From assembly GCA_947474495.1 (NCBI GenBank), contig CANJIM010000034.1, positions 1 to 32,024 on the forward strand: a stretch of 32,024 bases of DNA, written 5' to 3'. Under the pieces are notes generated by a model. The model did not search any database, was not told where the DNA came from, and saw only the letters and a program-made list of their open reading frames with translations. The position numbers and the translations under genes are program-made. The DNA comes from Rhodospirillaceae bacterium (GTDB lineage: Bacteria > Pseudomonadota > Alphaproteobacteria > SMXQ01). The first letter of the stretch is position 1. Each line of letters begins with the position of its first letter. This document shows, one piece after another, positions 15,866 to 23,572 of this stretch.

Positions 15866-16267
15866 CTATTCTTCTGCGGTGAAGTTCAGCGCCACGCCGT
15901 TGATGCAGTAGCGCAAACCGGTCGGCGGCGGCCCGTCGGGAAAGACATGGCCGAGATGGCTGCCGCAGGTGGCGCAATGGACTTCCGTGCGCGTCATGCC
16001 GTGGCTGCGATCGACGGTGTCTTCGGTGGCGCCGGGCAGGGGCTGGTCGAAGCTCGGCCAGCCGGTGCCGCTCTCGAACTTGGTCTTCGAGCGGAACAGC
16101 GGCGTGTCGCAACCGGCGCAGGCGAAGCTGCCGGCGCGCTTTTCCAGCAGCAGCGCGCAGCTGCCGGGCCGCTCGGTGCCATGCTCGCGCATGACGTAAT
16201 ATTGCTCCGGCGTCAGCTTGGCCTGCCATTCGGCGTCCGTGCGTTTGACGGGAAAGGTCTTGTCCAT
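15866..16267 (-). CDS. msrB: Peptide methionine-(R)-S-oxide reductase MsrB
   Basis: A 133-residue single-domain MsrB, which reduces the R form of methionine sulfoxide in proteins using thioredoxin. Zinc-holding pairs are C50-A-G-C53 and C98-A-T-C101. The substrate-site SGTGWPSF (about 66-73) and the catalytic Cys121 in [11 protein letters not shown] are present. It has no signal peptide, so it is cytoplasmic. The frame is open further upstream, but the family's normal start is the ATG at 16267, with AGGGAG 6-7 bases before it; that site overlaps the stop region of the aldo/keto reductase, so the two genes are likely co-transcribed, both fitting a stress or detoxification role. Confidence 0.95.
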   Translation of the reverse strand: MDKTFPVKRTDAEWQAKLTPEQYYVMREHGTERPGSCALLLEKRAGSFACAGCDTPLFRSKTKFESGTGWPSFDQPLPGATEDTVDRSHGMTRTEVHCATCGSHLGHVFPDGPPPTGLRYCINGVALNFTAEE

Positions 16268-16277
16268 CGCTTGCTCC

Positions 16278-17150
16278 CTATTTGAAGGTCTTGCTGGCGC
16301 GGTCGATCTCGGCGAATTCCACGTCCGATAGCTGAATGTCCGCCGCCGCGACATTTTCCTCCAGATGCGCGACCTGGGAGGTGCCGGGGATCGGCAGCAT
16401 GACCGGGCTGCGCTTCAAAATCCAGGCGAGCGCGATCTGGCTTGTCGTCGCGCCGCGCGCCTTGGCGATGGCGGTGAGCGGCGAGCCGGGCTTGGCGAGG
16501 TCGCCGGCGGCCAGCGGATACCAGGGAATGAAGCCGATACCCTGGGTGGTGCAGTAATCGAGCACGTCTTCATGCGCGCGGTCGGCGAGGTTGTAGCGGT
16601 TCTGCACGGTGGCGACCGGGAAGATCTTTTGTGCGGCCTGAATGTCGGCGACCGAGACTTCGCTGAGGCCGGCATATTTGATCACGCCCGCGTCGAGCAG
16701 CGCCTTGACCGCGCCGAACTGCTCGCCGGCGGGCACGCGCGGATCGATGCGGTGCAGCTGCCACAGGTCGATCTGCTCGGTGCGCAGCTTCTTCAGGCTC
16801 TTCTTCGCCTGGGCGATCAGATAGTCGGGCTTGCCGTTGGGGCTCCAGCGGTCTGGGCCCGGCCGCGTCAGGCCGGCCTTGGTGGCGATGAAGAGACTTT
16901 GGTAGGGATGCAGCGCCTCGGCGATCAGCTCTTCCGAGACGTCCGGGCCGTAGCTGTCGGCGGTGTCGATGAAATTGACCCCAAGTTCAGGCAGGCGCCC
17001 CAGCGTCTTGAGGGCACCGGCCTTGTCGGCCGGAGGGCCCCAAATGCCCGAGCCGGTGACGCGCATGGCGCCGAAGCCGAGACGATGGACGGCGGTTTGT
17101 CCGCCGATCATGAAGCTGCCGGAATGCGCCGCGTTGAGGTCCGTCATCAT
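16278..17150 (-). CDS. Aldo/keto reductase
   Basis: A 290-residue TIM-barrel oxidoreductase using NADPH. The catalytic tetrad is visible as Asp62 and Tyr67 ([13 protein letters not shown]), Lys91 (IATKAGL) and His133 (QLHRID). GAMRVTG near the start and GLSEVS in the middle are usual family segments, and the C-terminal half has the conserved [18 protein letters not shown]. It resembles the YajO/YghZ-like or oxidoreductase-YdbC type more than the sugar reductases. ATG 17150 is preferred over the longer frame because AAAGGGG lies just upstream. It is the first gene of a two-gene unit with msrB, which begins 10 bases after its stop. The physiological carbonyl substrate cannot be told from sequence. 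Confidence 0.9.
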   Translation of the reverse strand: MMTDLNAAHSGSFMIGGQTAVHRLGFGAMRVTGSGIWGPPADKAGALKTLGRLPELGVNFIDTADSYGPDVSEELIAEALHPYQSLFIATKAGLTRPGPDRWSPNGKPDYLIAQAKKSLKKLRTEQIDLWQLHRIDPRVPAGEQFGAVKALLDAGVIKYAGLSEVSVADIQAAQKIFPVATVQNRYNLADRAHEDVLDYCTTQGIGFIPWYPLAAGDLAKPGSPLTAIAKARGATTSQIALAWILKRSPVMLPIPGTSQVAHLEENVAAADIQLSDVEFAEIDRASKTFK

Positions 17151-17216
17151 GGTTGCCCCTTTATGTTGGAACGGCACATATCGGGGGCCGGGGGGTCCAT
17201 TTCAACTGTGGCCGAC

Positions 17217-17258
17217 CGCCTTTCATGGAAGGCCGCCTTGATCTGTCGATGAAAGGCG
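17217..17258. repeat. 10-bp perfect inverted repeat upstream of the aldo/keto reductase
   Basis: CGCCTTTCAT at 17217-17226 is the exact reverse complement of ATGAAAGGCG at 17249-17258, with 22 bases between. It lies 67-108 bases upstream of the minus-strand ATG at 17150, where an operator could be. There is no T-run on either side, so a terminator for cobF is less likely. Confidence 0.4.
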
Positions 17259-17309
17259 CGTGCCGCGGGTTGGGCGAAGCGCGCATGGTCACAAAAAGCA
17301 CAGACGAGG

Positions 17310-18077
17310 CTAGTTGGCCTCACGCTTGCGCAGCAAGTAGCTGTCCATGATCCAGCCATGCGTCTGCCGCGCCGTCTCGCGCGCGGCGGTAATTTTCTCG
17401 GCGACATCCGCGAGCGGTCCGGCAATCAGAATTTCGTCTTCGGTGCCGACATAGGCGCCCCAGAAAATCTCGACGTCCGTCTCGACGACGCGTTCATAAG
17501 CCTGGCGGCCGTCGAGCATGACGACGAGATTTTCCGCGTCTTGCGGCCAGCCGGCTTCGAGCTTGCGCCCGGTGGTGATCTGCACCGATTCGCCGATCCG
17601 GTTGAGCGGCACGCGGTGACGGGCGGCGAGTGCCTGGACGGCGCCGATGCCGGGAATCACCTCATAGTCGAAGGCGAGACTATCCTTGGCGAGGATCTCA
17701 TCGAGAATACGCATCGTGCCGTCATAGATCGCCGGGTCGCCCCAGACGAGAAAGGCGCCGCATTGGCCGTCCGTCAGCTCCTCGGCGATGAAGCGCTCGT
17801 AGCTCGCGGTCACGGCCGCGCGCCACTTGTCGATATTGTCCTTGTAGTCGGGAAGTTCGCGGATATCGCGCTCTGGCATGCGCATTTCGGCGAAACGGTA
17901 AGTTGCCTTCTCGATGAAGCGCGCGCAGATGTCGCGGCGCAGCTTCTGCAACCCGTCCTTGTCGGCGCCCTTGTCCGGCATGAAGAAGACATCGACGGCA
18001 TTGAGGGCTTTGATTCCCTGAATCGTCATATAGTCTGGATCGCCCGCGCCGATGCCGATGATGAAGATTTTGCGCAT
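17310..18077 (-). CDS. cobF: Precorrin-6A synthase (deacetylating), CobF
   Basis: A 255-residue SAM-dependent tetrapyrrole methyltransferase. The N-terminus KIFIIGIGAGDPDYMTIQG is the family's first glycine-rich loop, and FLVWGDPAIYDGT and YEVIPGIGAVQALAA are the later conserved stretches; the pattern DVFFMPDKG and the length match CobF. CobF methylates C-1 of precorrin-5 with loss of acetate to give precorrin-6A in the oxygen-dependent cobalamin route. The frame is open 47 codons further up, but MRKIF at 18077 is the family's start and has GGAG 7-8 bases upstream. No other cob gene is in the window, so it is separate from the main cluster here. I see no cobalamin riboswitch upstream. Confidence 0.85.
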   Translation of the reverse strand: MRKIFIIGIGAGDPDYMTIQGIKALNAVDVFFMPDKGADKDGLQKLRRDICARFIEKATYRFAEMRMPERDIRELPDYKDNIDKWRAAVTASYERFIAEELTDGQCGAFLVWGDPAIYDGTMRILDEILAKDSLAFDYEVIPGIGAVQALAARHRVPLNRIGESVQITTGRKLEAGWPQDAENLVVMLDGRQAYERVVETDVEIFWGAYVGTEDEILIAGPLADVAEKITAARETARQTHGWIMDSYLLRKREAN

Positions 18078-18301
18078 TCGCCGCTCCGTTTGCCGCACTT
18101 CGATCGGTGCGATCTGTAGCACATCGCCGGTAGCCGGCGTAGCGCGTAAGCTTTCCCCGCGGCCGGCATGGCTCTCGTTATTGTTATGGGCGGGATGCTG
18201 CGGGACGGGTAAAATCACCGGACAATAACCAGCGCGCCCGCACGCCCCAAGATCGAATGATCATCGCGGCGCGGCGCGCTGTCCATTAAACGCGTGCAAC
18301 A

Positions 18302-18323
18302 AGCGAGGCGTATACGCCTCGCT
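18302..18323. promoter_or_regulatory. Perfect 22-bp palindrome in front of the Bug-type gene
   Basis: AGCGAGGCGTA is followed directly by its exact reverse complement TACGCCTCGCT, with no loop. It ends 16 bases before ATG 18340, just before the Shine-Dalgarno GGGAG. Spacerless dyads of this length suit a dimeric repressor operator; as RNA, a hairpin here could shield the ribosome site. Confidence 0.6.
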
Positions 18324-18339
18324 GACTGGGAGATGACCA

Positions 18340-19398
18340 ATGCCAGCCAAGTTCGTTACCACCACAACTGCGTTCGCGCTAATCGCCGCCGCCAGCGTGA
18401 TCGGAGGAGAGGCGCACGCGCAATCCGCCGCCGAGTTCTACAAAGGCAAGACTTTGACGATCTACAGCGGCCATTCCGCCGCTGGCGCCTATTCCGCCTA
18501 TGCGCGCCTGCTCGAGATGCATATCGGCAAGCACATTCCCGGCAACCCGACGACAATTCTCAAGATTATGGAGGGCGGCACCGGGCTGACGCTCGCCAAC
18601 TTCCTGTATGGCGTTGCGCCGAAGGATGGCCTGTCCTTTGGCATCTTCCACGAACGCATGGGCCTCGAGCCGCTGGTTGCGCCGCGCGGCACGCAGTTCG
18701 ACGGCCGCAAGTTCACCTGGATCGGCAGCATGGCAAAGCAGACGAGCGTTTGCTTCACCTGGCATGAATCCAAGGTGAAGACCGTGGAGGACGCCAAGAA
18801 AGTCTCCATCCCGGTCGGCTCCGACGCCGCTGCCGCGTCCGATTCGGTCATGCCGCGCATGATGAATGCCATGCTGGGGACCAAATTCCAGATCATCCGG
18901 GGCTATAGCGGCTCGGAAATTCCGCTCGCTATGGAGCGCGGCGAGGTGGAAGGCCGTTGCGGTTTCGGCTGGGCCAGCCTGAAGACCACGCGGCCGAACT
19001 GGATCACGGATAACAAGCTCAACATGCTGGCGCAGTTCTCCTTCAAGCCGCATCCGGAGCTGCCGAACGTACCGTTGATGATGGATCTGGTGCAAAAGCC
19101 AGAGGATAAACGTGCGCTCGAGTTGGTTTTCGCCACCCAGGAGATGGGCCGTCCTTTCGCCGCGCCGCCGTCGATCCCCAACGATCGCGCCGCTGCCTTG
19201 CGCAAGGCGTTTCAGGATGTGGCCAAGGATCCGGCGCTGTTGGCCGACGCGCAAAAGCAGAATATCGAGATCGACACCATCAGCGGCGAGGAGATCACCG
19301 ATCTCCTGGTGCGCCTCTATGAGACGCCGAAAGAGATCGTCGAGCGTGTGAACGCCTTCCGCACCGGTGGTTCCGGCGAAAAAGAAGTCGGCAAATAG
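18340..19398 (+). CDS. Bug/TctC-family tripartite tricarboxylate receptor protein
   Basis: A 352-residue periplasmic binding protein. The signal peptide ends at GGEAHA (about residue 27). The mature part shows AAEFYKGKTLTIYSGHSAAG, then RLLEMHIGKHIPGNPTTILKIMEGGTG, the start of the Bug fold where ligand carboxylates are held, and later VRLYETPKEIVERV. Members bind carboxylates, amino acids or aromatic acids and usually feed TctA/TctB-type permeases, or act as sensors' partners. No tctA or tctB gene is nearby, so it is an orphan receptor. GGGAG precedes the ATG. A perfect palindrome lies upstream and a strong terminator downstream, so it is a single-gene transcription unit. Confidence 0.8.
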   Translation: MPAKFVTTTTAFALIAAASVIGGEAHAQSAAEFYKGKTLTIYSGHSAAGAYSAYARLLEMHIGKHIPGNPTTILKIMEGGTGLTLANFLYGVAPKDGLSFGIFHERMGLEPLVAPRGTQFDGRKFTWIGSMAKQTSVCFTWHESKVKTVEDAKKVSIPVGSDAAAASDSVMPRMMNAMLGTKFQIIRGYSGSEIPLAMERGEVEGRCGFGWASLKTTRPNWITDNKLNMLAQFSFKPHPELPNVPLMMDLVQKPEDKRALELVFATQEMGRPFAAPPSIPNDRAAALRKAFQDVAKDPALLADAQKQNIEIDTISGEEITDLLVRLYETPKEIVERVNAFRTGGSGEKEVGK

Positions 19399-19432
19399 CC
19401 GAAGCTGAACCAGGTCTCGGCCGGCTCTGAGG

Positions 19433-19467
19433 AAAGGCCCCGCGGCAGCGCGGGGCCTTTCTTGTTT
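19433..19467 (+). terminator. Intrinsic terminator of the Bug-type gene
   Basis: AAAGGCCCCGCG (19433-19444) and CGCGGGGCCTTT (19449-19460) form a perfect 12-bp stem with a 4-base loop GCAG, followed by CTTGTTT. It lies 35 bases after the stop codon. Confidence 0.9.
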
Positions 19468-19710
19468 CCCATGACCCCGGAGGATCCTCCTGCTCATCCG
19501 CCCGCTGAACGCGCGTCTATGAATACAATCGTATGGCAGTGGGCATTATGGAAAATAGGCTCGCGAAAGGTCATGAAGCAGAAAAAGCTAGCTCTGGCGC
19601 GGCTTTCCGCCGCCCCCGCGCAGCCAGATAGAGCGCGTTTAAGGGTTAATTAAGAGAAAAGATTTCTAGTTAGACCTCGCGTGCCGCTCGGTTTTCCAAC
19701 ATGGATCCAC

Positions 19711-20604
19711 ATGATGTCTGGTGTTCTGCGCAGCCTGAGGGGGACCCTCTGTGGCGCGGTTTTGCTTCTCGCGGGCGCGCCCCCGAGTCTTGCCGACGAG
19801 CTTTTCGATAGCGGCAAGCTGCTGGCGACAGGCGGCGTCTCGCAGATCGAAGGTGCCGGCGGCAGCGGCCTGGTGCCGTGGGCTCTCATCTCCGGCTATG
19901 GAACGCGCGACGCCATCGGCGCCAACGTTCATTACACCTTCGTCGGCCTCTCCGATTTCGATCTGAACACGGGCGGCATCGCCGTCGGTCTGTTCGACCG
20001 CGTCGAACTCTCCTATGCGCGTCAGGCCTTCAACACCAAGGATACCGGAATCCTGCTCGGTCTCGGCCAAGGCTTTACGTTTCATCAGGATATCGTCGGA
20101 GCGAAGGTGCGGCTGTTCGGCGATGCGATCTACGACCAGGATAAATGGCTGCCGCAGGTGGCGTTCGGTGCGCAATACAAGGCCAACGACCGGCATGGCA
20201 CGCTGACCGCGATCGGCGCGAAGGATGATGAAGGCGTCGACTACTACTTAGCCGCGAGCAAGCTGTTCCTCGCCCAAAGCCTGCTGGCGAACGTGACTTT
20301 GCGAGAAACGCGCGCCAATCAATATGGCATTCTCGGCTTCGGCGGCGATAAGAACGACGACTACAAGCTGCAGTTCGAAGGCTCCATCGCCTATTTGCTC
20401 TCTCGCCAATTGGCGCTGGGCGTGGATTGCCGCACCAAGCCGGATAATCTCAGCTTTGCCAAGGAAGAGAACGCCGGTGACATCTTCCTCGCGTTCTTCC
20501 TCAACAAGAACATTTCGCTCACGGTCGCATATGCCATGTTGGGCGATATTGCGACACAGAAAGAGCAGAATGGCCTCTACGTCTCTCTGCAGGCAGGATT
20601 CTGA
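19711..20604 (+). CDS. DUF3034-family envelope protein
   Basis: A 297-residue exported protein. The signal peptide MMSGVLRSLRGTLCGAVLLLAGAPPSLA is followed by DELFDSGKLLATGGVSQIEGAGGSGLVPWALISG, the characteristic opening of DUF3034 proteins. The rest alternates short polar and aromatic stretches (HYTFVGLSDFDLNTGGIAVGLFDRVELSYA) and ends in LYVSLQAGF with a terminal Phe, as outer-membrane beta-barrels do; this topology is inferred. A GTG at 19681 opens the frame earlier, but the signal peptide begins at ATG 19711. The stop overlaps the next start (TGATG), so it is coupled to the exported haemoglobin gene. No function is established for the family. Confidence 0.8.
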   Translation: MMSGVLRSLRGTLCGAVLLLAGAPPSLADELFDSGKLLATGGVSQIEGAGGSGLVPWALISGYGTRDAIGANVHYTFVGLSDFDLNTGGIAVGLFDRVELSYARQAFNTKDTGILLGLGQGFTFHQDIVGAKVRLFGDAIYDQDKWLPQVAFGAQYKANDRHGTLTAIGAKDDEGVDYYLAASKLFLAQSLLANVTLRETRANQYGILGFGGDKNDDYKLQFEGSIAYLLSRQLALGVDCRTKPDNLSFAKEENAGDIFLAFFLNKNISLTVAYAMLGDIATQKEQNGLYVSLQAGF

Positions 20605-21080
20605 TGCCGTCCATCGCGCATTCCCATCGTCCGCCGTGGCCGCGCGTGATGCGCGCCGCTTTCATCGGCCTGCTCGCCGCCGCGACCGTCGCGGCCGGTT
20701 TCGCGCGCCATAGCAACGCCTCAGACGATTCGCTTTACCGAGGGCTCGGCGGCAAGGACAGCATCGTGAAGGTCATCGATGTGGCCATGACGAAATGGCT
20801 GACGGATCCCCGTATTCTCGATGAGTTCGACAACATCAACATCGAACGATTGAAGTCGCGTATTTCCGATCAGATATGCCAGATCGCCGGTGGGCCCTGC
20901 CAATATAGCGGGCGCGACATGTACGCCTCTCACAAAGGCCTGCATCTCAACCAAGCAAAATTCAATGCTCTGGCGGAAGACCTGCAACTGGCGATGGACG
21001 AACTCGATATTCCCTTCCGCACGCAGAACCGCCTGATGGCTTTGCTCGCGGCGATGCAAAGAGACGTGGTGACGCGATGA
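20604..21080 (+). CDS. Exported group 1 truncated haemoglobin
   Basis: A 158-residue protein: an N-terminal hydrophobic segment (about 16-34) with a possible cleavage near NAS40, then a truncated globin domain SLYRGLGGKDSIVKVIDVAM... with the Gly-Gly turn AGGPCQYSGRDM. The haem-binding proximal His is His110 in ASHKGLHL. Aligned by eye to cyanobacterial GlbN, the usual distal Tyr (B10) is Met62 and the E7, E10 and E11 places appear as Leu, Arg and Ile, so the polar ligand-stabilising set is absent. Truncated globins bind O2 or NO; a periplasmic one next to a blue copper protein suggests redox or NO chemistry in the envelope. Genes overlap on both sides (TGATG and ATGA). Confidence 0.8.
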   Translation: MPSIAHSHRPPWPRVMRAAFIGLLAAATVAAGFARHSNASDDSLYRGLGGKDSIVKVIDVAMTKWLTDPRILDEFDNINIERLKSRISDQICQIAGGPCQYSGRDMYASHKGLHLNQAKFNALAEDLQLAMDELDIPFRTQNRLMALLAAMQRDVVTR

Positions 21081-21433
21081 CCCGGGGCATTCTTTCCTTC
21101 TCATTCCCGTGGCGCGAGCTGCTGGTGGCGGCGGTGGCCTTCGCGGCGGCGCTGACGGGTAGCCTGGCCTTCGCGAAAAGCTTCCATGACGTCTCGCAAA
21201 AGGGACGCGCCTTCAACTTGAAGGAGCTGACCATCGAACGTGGCGACACGGTGCGGTTCAATAACGACGATGAGTTTATCCATCAAATCTTTATCGATTC
21301 GCGCGCTTTCAAATTCGATTCGGCGGAGTCCGATCCGGGCAATGTCATCCCGGTCGAATTCGCCGCGGCCGGTCTTTATGACGTGAAGTGCCACATCCAC
21401 CCGAAAATGCTCTTGATCGTGACGGTGAAATAG
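21077..21433 (+). CDS. Cupredoxin with amicyanin-type copper site
   Basis: A 118-residue exported blue copper protein. The signal peptide runs to about residue 33 (LTGSLAFA). Type 1 copper ligands are His69 (DEFIHQIF), Cys105, His108 and Met111 in CHIHPKM, with the CxxHxxM spacing seen in amicyanin and pseudoazurin. KELTIERGDTVRFNNDD is the typical strand before the first ligand. It is annotated in some genomes as a methylamine-utilisation-like protein, but no methylamine dehydrogenase gene is near. It overlaps the globin gene by 4 bases (ATGA), so it is likely a one-electron carrier for, or from, that exported globin; this pairing is inference. Confidence 0.85.
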   Translation: MTRGILSFSFPWRELLVAAVAFAAALTGSLAFAKSFHDVSQKGRAFNLKELTIERGDTVRFNNDDEFIHQIFIDSRAFKFDSAESDPGNVIPVEFAAAGLYDVKCHIHPKMLLIVTVK

Positions 21434-21449
21434 CGGGCCTGATCGTCAC

Positions 21450-21469
21450 CGTTCGCGATGGTGCGAACG
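21450..21469 (+). terminator. Small hairpin between the cupredoxin and kinase genes
   Basis: CGTTCGC (21450-21456) pairs with GCGAACG (21463-21469) around a 6-base loop and is followed by ATTTAGTTT. It is a weak terminator or attenuator that would let some transcription continue into the kinase gene, which starts 19 bases later. Confidence 0.4.
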
Positions 21470-21488
21470 ATTTAGTTTGAAGGATTCC

Positions 21489-23420
21489 ATGTTGGCGAAA
21501 GCCACGACATCCAAGGCGCGCTCGATACGCACGGCTATTTTTGCCGCGTTCGTCGCCATGGGACTGATCACAGGTGGGCTGGGCGCTTACGGCCTTTACG
21601 TGCTGTTCGCGGCCAGTAAGCTTGTGGTGCAAACCTATGATGGCCCATTGATGGCCATCAATTACGCCCGCTCGGCGAGCCTCAGCTTTTCGCGCATGGA
21701 CAAGGAATTGCTGCGCCGTGCCATCGCGCCGGGCGAAGACTACGCCGAGATCGATAAGCTGATTGGCGAATTGCGCGAGGTGTTTCTCGCCGACCTCTCG
21801 GTTGCCGAACAGCGCGCGTTGGCGCCGAACGAACGTGTGGTCATCGGCGAGATCAAGCATCTCTTCGCCGAGTGGAATGCGCATCGCTTGGCGGGCGGCG
21901 ATCCGGTGACGGATGGCGAACTTCTGCGTTTGAGCAACCAGCTGGTCGATCGCTTCGATGTTTTGACCGAGCTGATCGCTGGCCACACATTCGTCGAGCG
22001 CCGCAAAGCGATCTGGGCAATCAACGATTATGAATATTACAGCTTGGGCGCCTTGGCCTTGGCGCTCGTCTTGTCGGCGATCATCAGCTTCCTGCTGGCG
22101 CGGCGCATCTTAAGGCCTTTGTCCGCTGCGGCTGTTGTTGCCGACCGCATTGCAGCCGGCGATTTGAATATGCCGATCCCGATGGGAAGCCGGGACGAAA
22201 CAGGAGCTTTGCTGCGCTCAATGTCGTTCATGCAGCAAAGCATCCGCGTCATGATGGAGCGCGAAATGGCGCAGCGCCGCTCGGCGCAGAACCGCTTGAT
22301 CGACGCGTTGGAAAGCTCGCAGGAAGGCATGGCGCTCATCGATGCAGACGGCAAAATCGTCGTTGCCAATAGCCAGATCGCCCACTTCTTCCCTTCTGTG
22401 GCGCCTTATCTGGTGGAAGGCGCTGACTTTTCCAGCGTGATGTCTTTGATCACAAGCAAGATCGCCAGCCGCATGGAGGCAAGTGGCCGCGCCGACATGG
22501 TGCCTGCCGGCGACAGCGCCTTGTTCGCGGCAGGGGAATGCGAGATCGACGATGGCCGTTGGGTGCGTTTCAGCCGGAGCGAAACGCAGGACGGCGGCTT
22601 CTTTCTGTTCTTGAGCGATTTCACCGATATCAAGCAGCGCGAAGAACATTTCAAACAGGCCAAGCGCGAGGCCGAAGAGGCCAGCATGGCCAAGACCAGT
22701 TTCCTTGCCAATATGAGCCATGAGCTGCGCACGCCGCTCAACGCCGTGATCGGCTTTTCGGAGATCATCTCCGGTCAGATTCTCGGCCAGATCGGCAACC
22801 AGAAATACGTCGGTTATGCCGAGGACATTTTGCAGAGCGGCCGCCATCTGCTCGACATCATCAACAGCGTGCTCGATCTCGCCAAGAGCGAAGCCGGCAA
22901 GCTGCAGCTGATGCCGGAGACGGTGGATCTGCGCCGCGTGCTGGAATCGTCCGCGACAATGATCCGCGAGCAATGCCGTGCGGCGGAGCTGAGCTTTGAC
23001 GTGATCTACCCCGAAACGCCGCTGCTGGTGATCGGCGAGACCGCCAAGCTGCGTCAAATCGTCCTCAATCTCTTGTCGAATGCCGTTAAATTCACCAATC
23101 CGGGTGGGAGTTTGGTGCTGGCGGCACGCGAAGCGGACGGCGATCGCGTCGAGATCCGCGTCACGGACAGCGGCATCGGCATGACCAAGGATGAGATTCC
23201 CATCGCTCTCGCAGCCTTCGGGCAGGTCGATAGCTCGTTATCGCGGCGTTATGAGGGCACCGGCCTCGGCCTGCCTTTAACGAAAGTCTTGGTCGAACTG
23301 CATGGCGGCGAACTTGCAATCGTCAGTGAACCTGGTGTTGGCACTACGGTTTTCGTCTATTTGCCGCGCGCCGCGGGCCGTTCGGCCAAGGTGCTGCCTT
23401 ATGGTCGCGCCACCGGCTAG
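21489..23420 (+). CDS. Membrane sensor histidine kinase with PAS-like region
   Basis: A 643-residue inner-membrane kinase. TM1 is about residues 14-40, a periplasmic helical sensor region about 41-182, TM2 about 184-205, then HAMP (about 205-258) and a PAS-like fold (about 265-385: LIDALESSQEGMALIDADGKIVVAN). The HisKA box FLANMSHELRTPLN has phospho-acceptor His411. The ATPase domain has the N-box (LNLLSNAVKFT, about 526-536), DSGIGM (560-565) and GTGLGL (590-595). ATG 21489 is used (GAAGGA 4 bases upstream); a TTG at 21477 would also open the frame. No response regulator is beside it. It follows the DUF3034-globin-cupredoxin genes by 55 bases and may sense the redox state they report; that is inference. 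Confidence 0.9.
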   Translation: MLAKATTSKARSIRTAIFAAFVAMGLITGGLGAYGLYVLFAASKLVVQTYDGPLMAINYARSASLSFSRMDKELLRRAIAPGEDYAEIDKLIGELREVFLADLSVAEQRALAPNERVVIGEIKHLFAEWNAHRLAGGDPVTDGELLRLSNQLVDRFDVLTELIAGHTFVERRKAIWAINDYEYYSLGALALALVLSAIISFLLARRILRPLSAAAVVADRIAAGDLNMPIPMGSRDETGALLRSMSFMQQSIRVMMEREMAQRRSAQNRLIDALESSQEGMALIDADGKIVVANSQIAHFFPSVAPYLVEGADFSSVMSLITSKIASRMEASGRADMVPAGDSALFAAGECEIDDGRWVRFSRSETQDGGFFLFLSDFTDIKQREEHFKQAKREAEEASMAKTSFLANMSHELRTPLNAVIGFSEIISGQILGQIGNQKYVGYAEDILQSGRHLLDIINSVLDLAKSEAGKLQLMPETVDLRRVLESSATMIREQCRAAELSFDVIYPETPLLVIGETAKLRQIVLNLLSNAVKFTNPGGSLVLAAREADGDRVEIRVTDSGIGMTKDEIPIALAAFGQVDSSLSRRYEGTGLGLPLTKVLVELHGGELAIVSEPGVGTTVFVYLPRAAGRSAKVLPYGRATG

Positions 23421-23561
23421 GGCGAATAACTCAACCATTTCAATTGGCGAAAGAAACGGTGTGCGAACCCCTCAAAAGGATGGTTCGGACGGCCACACTT
23501 GCTCCATTGCACGGCTCTTGCATGGCGCCCCTCATCGGATAATGCTGAAGTAAAATGGGGC

Positions 23562-23567
23562 AGGAGG
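23562..23567 (+). promoter_or_regulatory. Shine-Dalgarno fixing the oxygenase start
   Basis: AGGAGG lies 5 bases before ATG 23573. The frame also opens at ATG 23555, but that codon lies upstream of this site and has none of its own, so 23573 is the real start. Confidence 0.7.
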
Positions 23568-23572
23568 CGCAG

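Noticed and set aside
18078-18301. Cobalamin riboswitch upstream of cobF
   Set aside because: I looked on the minus strand for the B12 box and its flanking GGTG/AATCC elements and did not find a convincing match. A covariance search would settle it.
19461-19660. A small 63-codon frame after the Bug-gene terminator
   Set aside because: No conserved sequence, no good ribosome site and it begins within the terminator tail; I see no gene there.
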